DNA from: Botryosphaeria dothidea
Lineage: Eukaryota > Ascomycota > Dothideomycetes > Botryosphaeriales > Botryosphaeriaceae
Length of the DNA: 64,000 bases
Assembly: GCA_011503125.2 (NCBI GenBank)
Contig: WWBZ02000022.1
Span: 4,030,001 to 4,094,000 of the forward strand
Reading direction: 5' to 3'
The notes beneath the pieces were generated by a model. That model worked only from the letters and a program-made list of their open reading frames with translations, had not been told where the DNA came from and did not search any database. Shown piece by piece: positions 10,032 through 20,975 of the stretch (its first letter is position 1; every line of letters starts with the position of its first letter). Made by a program: the position numbers and the translations under genes.

Positions 10032-13000
10032 TCACATAATTGAGCAGTTGTCCTCACCGACGATGATCTGATGCTGTCCGCCCTCTCCAACTTCATCGTC
10101 ATCTCCGTCCGGGTTCATCCAAAAGCGTTGGGCCAGTTCTGCCAGCATTCCACGCTGCGAATCTCATCAGTGTCTTGACCTTTCAAATGAAACCAACAGG
10201 ACATGCGCCTTTGGATTACTTGGGATTTAGGAAAATAAAGGCGATGTTGTCTGTGGTAAGAGCACTTACCGTGATGAAAGTCTCACGACTACTGCCGGCG
10301 CGGTTGACATCATTCTCGGAGGTGATACGATACTCTTCATGCATGCGGCGGCGACTCGGGAGTCCATTGCGCGTGGCATGCTCAACTTCATCTTCATCAC
10401 CTTCAGGAACTGTCGTGGTATCGACCTCATCGGAACACGGATGAGAACGCGACGGGCGGGCACGACGTAGACGGCCAAAGGAAATTGAAGAGAACTGAGA
10501 GGCATCGCCGGGTGTGACTCCGATACCGAGACGAGCATTACGGCGAGCACGAGCATCAGGGCTGAATACCTTAACTGTGTGGTCGATACCTGACACTGCA
10601 ATCATTGGCTCGTAGGGGTGACCTGTTGAGGTTAGCGGAAAATTGCAGGGAGAAAAGAGGTACTTGTCGTACCTTGCACGACGTTGACGACCTCGCCGTC
10701 GCCTTCGAGGATGTTGATAATTTGCATAGTCTTCTTGTCCCAAATGAACAGGTGACCCGAGTCGCTACCGCTGACGACATACTCATCTTCTAAGCCAAAG
10801 AAGTTGACGTCCTTGACTGTCTTGACGTTGCAGTGGCCGCGGTACTGGCGGATATGTGGCGAACAAGGCTTGTCGAGCTCAACCTTCTCTTTAAGCCTCG
10901 TACGCTCGAATGCTGAACGGAAAAGAAAACTGGTTGGTTCATCATCGTCGTCGTCGTCGTCGTCGTCGTCGTCATCGTCTTCCTCTTCATCTTCGTCACT
11001 TGAGTATCCAAAATCTCCAGCATTATCTTCATAATCCCCATCTTCGTCCTCGTCCTCTTCTTCCTCATTCTGTCCAGCGACAACCTCTCGCAGTTGCTCC
11101 AGGGGCACAGGTTCCTCACCACTTTCCGTACCTTCACCTTCGTGCGTGGTGGTGCTGTCTCTAGGTCGACGCACCAATCTGGCACTTTCGACGATGTCTT
11201 CATCGTCATCTGGGTCGATAGTCGTCAGAGCTCTACGAATCGCAGCCTCGTCCTGCCGGACGCTGGCGTCACCCCTGCCCAGACCACCGAAGGCTCTATC
11301 CACAAAAGCAAAGTCAACGCCCTGTCCAGCATTCATTAGTACGCCTCGGCCAACCTTGAACCCCCAGAACCTCATCGCTGCCTTCCGATCTTGCGCACCA
11401 ATGGCTTCAGGTGCAGAACTTCCCCCATCGCTGCCTGGAGAGGCAAGGACGACTGCGCTTGATAGATCCGCGAAAGGAATCTTCAGTGCCCGTGCAAAAG
11501 CAATGACGGCCGCGTTTTCGGATGTGAAGACGACGCGGTTCTGATCAGTTTCGAAGGGTGAGGCGTCAATGTTGATGATAGGGGTCTCGTCAGCCAGCTC
11601 AAGCAAGTAGGGTATCAGAACTTCGTCAATCGCATCAATGCTAGCGTTGGGTTGGACGGGGTAGCGTGCAGAATCTCTAGGAGCGTCGCGCGACTTGGTG
11701 AACCCTTCCAGCACAGCTCCAACACCGCTGTCCAACCACAAAAGAATGGCTTTGAGGAAGTCATAACCGAACTGTTCATGGCGGGGCATCCGACTCGGTT
11801 CGCGAGGCGCTGGGACGATCTTCTCAAAGTTGGATAGGAAACTACTTGTCTGGCCTCCAGCTGTACGTAGCCTGCCGCCCAGAACTCTGGCTAAGGTACC
11901 AGCTGCCTGAACAAAGCGCCTGGCTGACCCACGCCTCTCACGCAAATTGTTCTGGAATGCAATATCTACGTCGAGAGGGTTGACTGGATAACGCCATTCG
12001 CGAGAGATCTCGTCCATTTGAGGGAGAGCCACAGCGGCAAAGCTTATGACTGAGGAAAAAGGTACGGCATAACCAGTTGGATCGGAATCTGAGGGATCTT
12101 TGCGAGTGCCGAGAGTGAAGAGATTCTTTCGCAAGGAGACCACATTCTTCGCGATGCGGAAACTCTGCCTCTGAGCTTCTGGAAGGACGGCCTCACGAGC
12201 TTCTGAGATCGGACTGCGAGGACGAGGGGGCTCGATAGGGATTTCTTCACGCTGACCATTCTCATAATGTACCATCAACGACATCTCTTCATCTTCATCT
12301 GGTGAACCGTCGCCAGTCCGTGGTCTCGAACCAGCCCGCTCAGTGCTGTCCTGCGAAAGACCGGTCCGAGCCCTCTTCCTCTTCCTGTTCTTCGACTGCT
12401 TGACTCGACTATTACTCTTGCTTGATTTGGCGGTGTCCTCTTCACCTTTCTGCTCCCCCGCATCCGGACTGTGAACTAGGTCGAAGCTATAAATCCACTC
12501 TCCGGACCAACTCACGATTAAGTCATTCGGATTGTGATCACTGATCTTGCAGGCAGTGATATGACCATTGTCGGTACGCTTCATACGCCTTTGACCACTT
12601 GGAGCAAATTTACGAACACATTGAGTCGCCTGACGCATCAGTTCGTTGTCGTGATCCGAAAGCTTGTCCGGAGAACCCAATGGCGCGCCCCTTTCACGCA
12701 GCCTGTCCCGGCCGGTCATTCGCCGATCATGCAGGAAACAGTGCAAGTGAGCACCTCCAAGAGCAATGTAGTGCGGCTGACTAGGAGAACAAGAGATTGT
12801 GTTCAGGTCGAGGTGATAGCGCTTGTAGGAGATGAGGGGCGGTGGCACGTTGTCGTCACTGACATTGCGCCTTACCGAGCTTGGAGCTGGATAAGAAGAC
12901 TCGGGTTGGCGAATGTCCCACTGCCGAACTTCACCATCCTCTGAGCAGGTCAAGAATAGCCACGGCGAGGATTCAGTGACAATCCTCTTCACCCTATCGC

Positions 13001-13574
13001 TGTGCGAACGGAAGACCTTGCAATTTGTAGAGTTTTCGCCAAGGTAGCGCACACCATCGTAGACTGTATTCAATCCCCTGGCGCGACCAGAAGTATTGGT
13101 TGGTGCTGAAGGGACGGATGAGCTCCCAGCATATTCGATGTCAAAGATACGGACTTCGGCGTCTCCAGCGGCGGTTACGATGGTGCGGTCATTGGTGTAA
13201 GGCATGAACTTGACCGAGAATATGTTGGCGCGGTGGCCAGTGGAAATGGTGGCGGTGAAATCGAATTGGTTCTCGGAAGACTGGGGGAGATAGGTATGGA
13301 CATTAACGTGCTGGTCATCCGAGCCTGATGCCAGCAGCTGGCCGGACCTGGACCAACTACGAAAACACAGTGTCAGCATATATACAACCCAGGCGCGAAG
13401 GATTGACGCTCACCAAAGAGCATTCACGCAGCCCGAGTGACCCGAAAGCTCATTGACAATATCTAGATCGCGGATCCATTGCCGATCGCCGTAGATGTCG
13501 CGGACGCGCGAATACTTGGTATCGCGCAAGCCTAGCTCGCGGTCGAGCAGCTTGCTGTAAAGCTGGTGCCTCAT
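10032..13574 (-). CDS. WD40-repeat protein, DCAF6/WDTC1 (adipose)-like substrate receptor
   Basis: Model complement(join(10032..10154,10270..10622,10673..13356,13414..13574)), 1106 residues. Relatives are DDB1-CUL4-associated factors that present substrates to a CRL4 ubiquitin ligase; that role is inferred here. The N-terminus holds WD repeats with GHSGCVNALCWSRSGQLLAS, TGHRANIFSVKFMP, SHSDRVKRIVTESSPWLFLT and SEDGEVRQWDIRQPE. After a long low-complexity, basic and Ser-rich centre, more WD blades close the propeller (QYRGHCNVKTVKDVNFFG, YVVSGSDSGHLFIWDKKT, IAVSGIDHTVKVFSPD). Before the last blades is an acidic block with a run of about 13 Asp. Introns of 57, 50 and 115 bases all have consensus ends. 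The last exon encodes GMLAELAQRFWMNPDGDDD. The split propeller with an insertion matches DCAF6/8-type proteins. Confidence 0.88.
10940..10982 (-). repeat. (GAC)n microsatellite coding for poly-Asp
   Basis: On the plus strand GTC/ATC triplets repeat without interruption; they encode an Asp run inside the acidic block of the WD40 gene. Length is probably polymorphic. Confidence 0.9.
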
Positions 13575-14713
13575 GCTGGTGGGCCGCGCCGCGGCTATCA
13601 GGACCAGATCAAGTGAGGAAAGGAGGACAGCCGGGCAGGGCGAGTCAGCGACGGAAGCGTCGCTTCGGATGAACGGTTTGGAGCTCGTATGGTGGCGCTG
13701 GCGCTCAGTCCGGGAGAAAAGCAGTAACGCAGGATCGGGCACGCATTGCGAGGTGCAGAAAGGTGTAGAAATGCTTGCGAAGTGCGGACGGTCAGGCGGA
13801 GGAAGGTACCGAGTGGACCAAACTCGCGGGCGAGGGTGAGGAAGAGGGCGTGAAGCAACTGACGCAACTGTTCCAAGGCGCGCTCGCTTATCGATAACGC
13901 ACTGTGAGAGCTGTCAAAAGGAAGCCGGCGGCACTGCGCTACCCTGCACCCGCTCAGCCCTCGACTTCGGCGTGCATATCCGTTCCTTTCTTTCACCGCT
14001 ATTCCGCCTCGACAACATACTTCATGCAGACCGGCATTCCCTACCCTGTCTCCGGTCGTCCTGCATGATTCCCATCTGCGATTGGACTTGCCGTTGCGCC
14101 GGTATCCTTCCACACGCACCGACACGTGGTGGTAGAGCTTTGCGTTGCCGATAATTCCAAATCGCGGATTGGTCCTACAAAACCGCGTGAACTTACCGGT
14201 TCATTGGAGATGCAATCACTTCGACATCATCCGTCCTAAATTTCGCCTATCCTCGCGGATCAATCGCCCTCTTGACTCGAATTAGCGCTGCCAAAAACCG
14301 TCACAGACTGTCAAGAGTCTTTGACATCTGCCCTCTGCCACATCATGTCTCAACCCTGGAGGTCTATGATAGGCCAGGGCATCCAGACATCGCACGCAAC
14401 ATTCCGTTTGCAAAAGCTTCATGGGCCAAAGTGGATCAAAATTTATCTGTTGTAATACCCCTGAGATTAATCTCATATTCTGAAGGCCTCGCCGAGACGT
14501 CATGTGAAGGGCACTTGTGGACTTCGGTTCAAACCTAGCTATTTTTGCGGTAGAGCCCTTGGATGCTGAGGGGCATGAAATAATATCCTCCAGAATGATT
14601 TCTGGCTTTAAGAAGATCCTCAAGCAGCTCGTGTTTGCTGTCTATAGTTCTGTTTCCAATCAGCTCGAAACCCTCGAAATCACTCGTTTTTTTTCCTATC
14701 CTTCCTTGGAAGA
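13575..14713. other. Intergenic, 1.1 kb
   Basis: Upstream of the WD40 gene and downstream of the next minus-strand gene. The first half is GC-rich and promoter-like, the second more AT-rich. No frame shows coding signal I can support. Confidence 0.5.
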
Positions 14714-16298
14714 TTAGATATCATCATCACCTTTGACCAGTGATCTCTTTCCACTAAGCTCTGACCGCAGCTCTCGCTCATTCGATATACTCCAGCTCTC
14801 CATCTCCTTCGGATCGATTGCCAGCCAATTCTCCTTGATACACGTAGCCAGTCCATCTCTCCAGTACCGGAACTCTACGAGATCGCCAAGGTTTTCCATC
14901 ATCTGTGTGAGCAGAATCACAGAAATGGCATTCGGTGCGAACGGGAAACATTTCTCGATGGCCCGACGGTATTCGGACAAAGCGACGATGTGATAAGGTG
15001 TAAAGTCAGCCAAATTGCCGGGGTGTGGCAGTGCCAAAGGTGAGAGCTGAATGTTGTCTCCGTCACGGATATATTTCTCCATGACGGCATTGAAGTGCTT
15101 CGTATAAAGTGGAGGCTGGCAGAAGATGGCCATCTCTTGCTCATCCAGGCTCCTCAGACCCGGATTTTCTCGCAAAGAGCCCACCGGAGTGATGTAGTTC
15201 TCGTAGGTTTCCAACAAATCCCTGTTCGTTGGTGGAGGTCCGTCCAGGATGGTGGAGAAGACGAGCGATAGAATGGTCAGGCTTTTGAAATCCTCTACAC
15301 TCCTGATGACGACACTGTCTAGCCCGTCGAGAAGTTGTCCAGAATTCTGGATATTCGGCCATGTCATACCCTTCCGCAAACTTTGTGATGTCAGACTTGT
15401 TCGAGAAGAGAAGCCTTGGTCGAGAGGGCGGTAATTTTTCCTCCTTGTGGTAAATGTTGGCATTATATTCGTCATCGCTACTACTGTCAACCTCCATCCC
15501 CTCCGCCTGCCAGAACCTCGCACTGACCTTCACGAGATAGATATCCCACCTAGCATCTGCACTTTTCGTCTTCAGAGCTAGTGGGAAGATGTCTTCGTAC
15601 TTAACCCAGTACCCAGCGGTGCGGGCAATGCTCAATGAGTTGAGGGTATCCTTGACCTTAGGGAAAGCCTTGGTGAGGTCCTCACAAAGTCGGCGGGCCT
15701 TCTCAAAGTCGCTGTCGAAGCTGTCAGTGATGATTTTCTCTTCACTTGGAAACAATCCCGCGGACTTTGGAATGAGATTTGTGCGCCTCATCAGGGCAAA
15801 GCCGACATCAAGGAGCCTCGGGTCGATGATCATCTCATGGAATTCGAAGTCGGAGAAGAGTCCAGAGGCTTGGGAGCGGTTTAAACCTTCACACTTTGTC
15901 TCGAGGGTCTTGAGCTTGTCGCTCATTTTGGTGCGATCTTCCGAAGAAAGCGCACCCACGAAAGCTACTGGTATTCCCTGTCCTTCTTTGGTGCGCAGAT
16001 CGAATCCACCATATCGGGCTTGGCTGGCGGTGTGTTTCATAGCATAGATAGCTTGACCTGACCACTCGTTTCCCGGAACAACCTTTCCCACTAGGCATCC
16101 TCTCATTGGAAGCATCTTGGCAAGCTGAGAAGGTGTGAGCTTTTGCTCCGGAATGGTCAGGATGAACTTGCGCCCGTCTTTGGCGTGGAGTTCAACATGC
16201 TCCTCCGGATCGACGCAGCTGAATCGTCGCATATCCATGTTGCGACGAACATTTGGTATATGAATCTCTTTGATCGTTGCTGATGATGATAAGTTCAT
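14714..16298 (-). CDS. Hypothetical protein, 509 residues
   Basis: Model complement(join(14714..15314,15370..16298)). I do not recognise a domain. Two long minus-strand frames overlap, and a 55-base intron (GTATGA donor, GACAG acceptor) joins them without losing frame, giving DITKFAEG followed by VVIRSVEDFKSL. The protein is mixed alpha/beta in character, cytosolic-looking, without signal peptide or membrane segment. The N-terminal part (RKFILTIPEQKLTPSQLAKM, MRGCLVGKVVPGNEW) looks like a compact domain and the C-terminal half is helical, ending in a basic/acidic tail (KRSLVKGDDDI). ATG at 16298 is the first good start; later Met codons would shorten it by about 20 residues. If the intron were wrong the gene would carry a frameshift. 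Confidence 0.7.
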
Positions 16299-17661
16299 GG
16301 TTACTAACCGTATAGCTATCAAGGTCGCAGTGGTGGGTTGTGACGGTGGTGAGAAGGTGTGCTGTCGCTGGCGATGTATGGAGTTTTATGGTGAAGTGAC
16401 CGCGCACATTCCAGCACCAAAGGGAAGTGCTATTCTGCCTGTAAAAATCATGCTTGCTGATCATGTCTATCACATACCTTCTTTGACGCTCACTAAGTAG
16501 ACACATATACCATACGACGCAAAACACCAACCCAACATCGTCATCAACTGCACGCAGCCGATCAAAACACGGGGCACGCAGCTCAAATGCAGAAACTCCA
16601 GCTGTTTATGGCGCTAGTGCTCCGGGACTCTAGGTCGACGTAGCAGATCCAGTCCTGCTGGCGTCACTTCACCTGCGAATGGAAAGCTCGCAAGCTCAAC
16701 GCGCGACGGCCAACCTGTCTCTGACGCAGTTCAGCTTGAAGCCACCACAACCTCGCCTATTCATACACAACCCACCAAGTTATTCTTCATGTCATCTGCT
16801 CACAAGAAACATAGCTTTCAACGTCCCAGAAGACACTAACCCCAGAATCGGATGCTCTCGAGTCCAAACCCATCAATCCACGAACGCCGACCGCCACCGT
16901 CTGTACAAGCCAGCAACTCAAACAGAGTTTCAGCTCACTAACAGGACATCTCGACTAAATCCCATCAGTTTGGGAGAGTGCCGTTGAGCAAGTCGACCCC
17001 GTCTCGATGCGTTTGCCTTCTCCAGTCACTCGCAACGAACTTCCTCCAACTTTGCTCCTGGAGAACATGAAACGATTCTCACTCCAGACCTCACATCAGA
17101 CGCTCTTCGTGAGCAATACTCCGCTTTGACAAGGGTGACCAAGGTCCCCTTCGGGTTTGAAGCGCAAGGATGGTTTTCGTATGGGAATAAATTCTTGAGA
17201 CTTTAGGGGCAAGAACAACCCCCCTTGGTAACTATCTGGAGGAGGTTTTCAGGGAAGCGAGCATGCATTCCGGTTGAACTGGCCATCCTGTAGCGAGGTC
17301 TAACAACGCAACAAGCCGCCTTCTATGACAATGCTATCTACCAGCGTCTTTATAAAGGCCTGGTTATTTTCAAAGGTTATGGCGGTATAGGCAAGTTAAA
17401 ATCTCTCGCAAGAACCATCCACGAGATGACGTATCTCAACTTCAGCGTATTGGTTGTGGTCAGACATCCAATAGCGTGGATCCCTCAAATTGATACGGAG
17501 ACCGTGGTCACTACCTTTAGTGGCACCTGCCGTCAACACCCTGACTTAATTGAGTATGTCAACATTTCTCTTTGTCAGCCACCCATTTATACTTCTCGAC
17601 TCAACAACACCGTAACGCTCGTCGAATCCCGGCAACAGATAATCTGCCGCAGAGAACCCAC
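16299..17661. other. Gene-poor stretch with a possible decayed coding relic
   Basis: The first part is presumably the promoter of the 509-residue protein. Between about 17040 and 17560 the plus strand shows protein-like segments (DALREQYSALTRVTK, GWFSYGNKFLRL, LYKGLVIFKGYGGIG) broken by stops and frame changes. This looks like an old gene remnant, but I cannot name it. Confidence 0.35.
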
Positions 17662-18423
17662 TCAAGCGCCGACGATAGCCTTGGCCTTCGCAACAACACT
17701 ACCACCAAAAATGACAGCCGGGGCCTCACCACGCTTGCTGAAGTTCCCCTCACTAGTAGTGCTTCTGCGCGTCTGGCCGCTGGACACGAGCGCGGGTCCA
17801 GGGATGTCCGGGTAAGTAGTTCTGCTTCCCCCGACGCTGAAGTTGACAGCAGCATCGTCCGGCGAGTAGACGCCCGGAATCGCAACCGTAGGGGACGGGA
17901 CGGGCGAGCCACCGCCGCCCTCGAGCTCGACCTGCGCTCACGCGTAGTCGAACTCGGCGCGCACGAGGTACGGCGGGCACGGCGAAGGCGATGCGGTCCT
18001 CGCGGTACATGCACCAGGCGTCGTTCTGCAGCAGGCCCCTCGAAGACCTTGAACCACGAGCCGCTGCCGTCGTACGACGCGAGGTCCTCGGACGGCGCGA
18101 GCGACGTGTACACCTGCGTCGGGCCCGGGTGCTGCATGCCCGTGCCGCCGTAGGCCTGCTTGAGCGCGACTTTGTCGCCCGCTTTGACGGCGTAGACTTG
18201 GGTGTTGGCGCCGGTCGACGCGCCCTTGTTGTAGCGGAAGTCGTTCTCGAGGATCTCCTCGTGCATGGGTCGGCATGTAGGTGCGCGTGTGCTCTCGGAT
18301 GTACAGCTAGTCGGCGCCGACCAGTTTGTCGTCGACGACGAGTTGCGAGAAGGTGTAGTGTGCGCTTGCAAGTGGCGTGGCGGCGACTGTCAGGGCCAGG
18401 AGCTTGTTGCTGTTGAACTTCAT
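17662..18423 (-). pseudogene. Decayed AA9 lytic polysaccharide monooxygenase (GH61)
   Basis: Intact AA9 enzymes oxidatively cleave cellulose using a copper held by an N-terminal His and a second His. The relic starts with a signal peptide (MKFNSNKLLALTVAATPLAS) and the expected mature His1 followed by YTFSQLVVDD. A TAG at 18307-18309 interrupts where families have ADW. After a frameshift come NDFRYNKGAS, VKAGDKVALKQAYGG, the copper-site MQHPGPTQVYTSLAP and YDGSGSWFKVFE. Another frameshift precedes DAWCMYREDRIAFAVP, a third precedes YLVRAEFDYA, then TGA. The usual HSA..GGAQFY..C segment is missing, and the tail resumes with AQVELEGGGGSPVPSP and VYSPDDAAVNFSVG. Several independent lesions argue against sequencing error. 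The substitution TGG to TAG equals C-to-T at CpA on the other strand, compatible with RIP but not proof. Confidence 0.88.
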
Positions 18424-19726
18424 TGTGGATGGATGAAAGCTTTGCCGGAGTTTTCAAGGCCTGCTTCACGTGGACTGAAGGCAGAGAAAGGTGGAAACGA
18501 AGGACAGAGGAATGAATGGATGGTATTGATGATGCTGCATTTTTCTCTGAGAGCAGTAGGTATCTTTCTACCATTCGAGGTCCCTTAGATTTTACATGAA
18601 ATGCTCCCTCTGCGTCCCCAAATAGTAGTGAAGGCCGTTGTGCTACTCCTGCCAAGGCCATTATGGCTCCTCTTGCAGTGGAAGCCAAGGAGTCGAGAGC
18701 AGCTTCAAAGCAATGTTTGTTTGATGTTTATGGAATACGTTGGCGATTTTGGGAATGTGCCAATCAAAAGCAATGGAAATCCCAAAACGAATGATGGTAA
18801 TTGCCTATGTATGGCATTCGGCGCTACTCGCTTGACTTGCTAAAGTCTGGCATGAAAATAGGGAGTGCACGGCGGCTTTTGCTACTCACCTTTTCACAAA
18901 TTTTCGGACTTACGAGTGCTTTTTCGGAAATGGTTCTAAATACTTTCAGGTAGTACTTGAACTATTGAAGGTAGAGAATCGTACGCAGAGCAAAGCGCCA
19001 CTTTTGGCCATGCGTACCGCTTCGCCACACAGGAGTGGCTCAAACGAAACGACGGCTGAGCCTTGAAAAAAAGTCAATTTGGATCGATTAGCCAAAGCCA
19101 AATTACAATGGGCGATCTGCACGACAGGAATGCAGCAACATTGCAGTGTTTACATAGATTCGACTGATAGTTGGTAAGAATGATGGAGTCAATGCACCAC
19201 CAAGTTTGACCCTCAATGTTCTCACCCCCTGGTATATGTTGATATGTGAAATCATGAAGCCTTCGTTATAATTTTGCTTCACCCTGCGCTGGTCGGCCGG
19301 CCCGAAGCTTGGAAACCGGTGGATACTCTTCGGTGACTGGACAGGCACGGATGGACCCAACTTGAAAATTGCACTGCACGGATATACAAAGCTCACTATT
19401 TATATTCTCAGACTGCATGAACGTACAGCGGAAAACATGGTTGCGTGACATTGATGGTGTCTGACGCAGCAGTTCTTGGTCAGCGGCCCCCGGCGTAATC
19501 CGTATACCGTATTCCGTATTGCGCACTAATTGTGCTGTTTCGATCGGTGGACCAGACACAACAAGGGCCCAACGCAACCCACTTTTACGGCTCCTACGAG
19601 CTCAGCAAGCTAAATAAGCATCTACAGGAACGCTGAATTTGTGCATCCCGAGAGAGCCGATAGTGCGTTTTTGGTGTCTTTGTTCGATGTTGTCTCATAT
19701 CCCTATTCACTCATCAAACTGTTCAG
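18424..19726. other. Gene-free 1.3 kb
   Basis: Contains the former promoter of the AA9 relic and the 3' flank of the Zn2Cys6 gene. The AT-rich part around 18840-19080 holds nothing I can assign. Confidence 0.5.
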
Positions 19727-20975
19727 TCATCCCGCGCTGTCATCCTTCGATTTTGGAAGCCATTTAGTCAAGGCTGGAGGAAAAAAAGTGTCCGCGAAAC
19801 AACGTATCCGTCGATGCCACCGACAAAACCACCAGAAATCCGCGCTACTGTCCATCAGGGCAGTGAAGTGCAGGAATATGATAACCGCTATCGGGCTACG
19901 GTCATCCAGGAAGGACAGAAAAGGTTCCGGCAGTAAGTGTGGCCAACTGAAGACAATACCGAGCACCGAGATTCCGGGAGTGCAACCTCTAGCTTCACGG
20001 GCAACAGCGTACAGGTGGTCGATCGCTTCTCCGTATACCGTATCCTCGCCTGGTGCCCAGCCGCCACCCCATTCCGCCACCAGCTCCTTGAGCGCGAGTA
20101 TATCTTCAGCGGGCGCGTCGAAACCCTTTCTGATCCCATTCAATACCAGAGGCTCGACTTCAGACGCGATCAGCACATGATAGAACGGCTGTACTATCGA
20201 CATGACCCCCCTGATCGTTCGAATGCACTGCACCATATCGGCCAACGGATCGATGGCCTGTTGAACGGAGCCAACGGCCAGAGCATGAACCACTACCGCC
20301 GCCGAGAACAGGAACATTGCCGGGGCATTCGCATCATCCACACCGAGATCCATAACCTGGCGTATCTCTGTGAGCGCGAAGTTGAAGTTCACCGAGGAGC
20401 TCGCCAGCAGCCACGTCTGATCCTCGGTTATGGCAAGGTGGAGGGCAGAAACAGCGAGCAGGCCACGCAGGAGGAAGCGGTGCTGGAAACCGATGCGGAT
20501 CGCGGTGTGTTGCCATATGGGATACTGGCTGGGCGCAGTGTCGAAGGTGGCGTAGGTCTTGGTCGAGAACTGGTGCAGCAGTTGCATATCTTCGGCCGTG
20601 AAGGCAGGGCCGGCCGCGTCACCTGGGAGCTTCCACGGCAGCTTGCGGTTGATTGCGTCGAGACTGTCCAGACATTGCGAGGCTCGCCGCTTCTGTGCAG
20701 AAATGGTGGCGGCGGGCTTGCAGCCCGAAGACTGCACAACATCGGGCCAGACGCACTCCACGCCTAGCCGCCTGCAGCTCGAACACACAGGATGTTCTTC
20801 ATCACACTAAGCCCAGACCGCGTCAGATTGGACATCCGTCTGGGTGAGCGGCATGTCACTCACGCCGCAGTTGTGCACTTGTGGCAGGAAAGCAGTGCTG
20901 GCTTACCTTATTGTGCCTCCGCTTGCACTCAGCACACCCCTTCCGAGACTTCGTGTGTGGTTTCCTCGTTGCCAT
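19727..20975 (-). CDS. Zn2Cys6 fungal transcription factor, UPC2/ECM22 style
   Basis: Model complement(join(19727..20806,20907..20975)), 382 residues. The N-terminal binuclear zinc cluster has Cys at 14, 17, 24, 31, 34 and 41 (KGCAECKRRHNK then CDEEHPVCSSCRRLGVEC), the C-X2-C-X6-C-X6-C-X2-C-X6-C pattern. The 100-base intron splits the cluster between residues 23 and 24, a common fungal arrangement. No coiled coil is obvious after it. The rest is an all-helical regulatory part (HFLLRGLLAVSALHLAI-like helix, then IVQPFYHVLIASEVEPLVLN) resembling sterol-uptake control proteins. Target genes are unknown; the adjacent AA9 relic and the lack of a cluster give no clue. Without the first exon the cluster would be incomplete, which supports the splice. 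Confidence 0.9.

Noticed and set aside
15315..15369. Apparent frameshift in the 509-residue hypothetical gene
   Set aside because: A 55-base intron with acceptable splice ends explains the frame change, so I did not call it a pseudogene.
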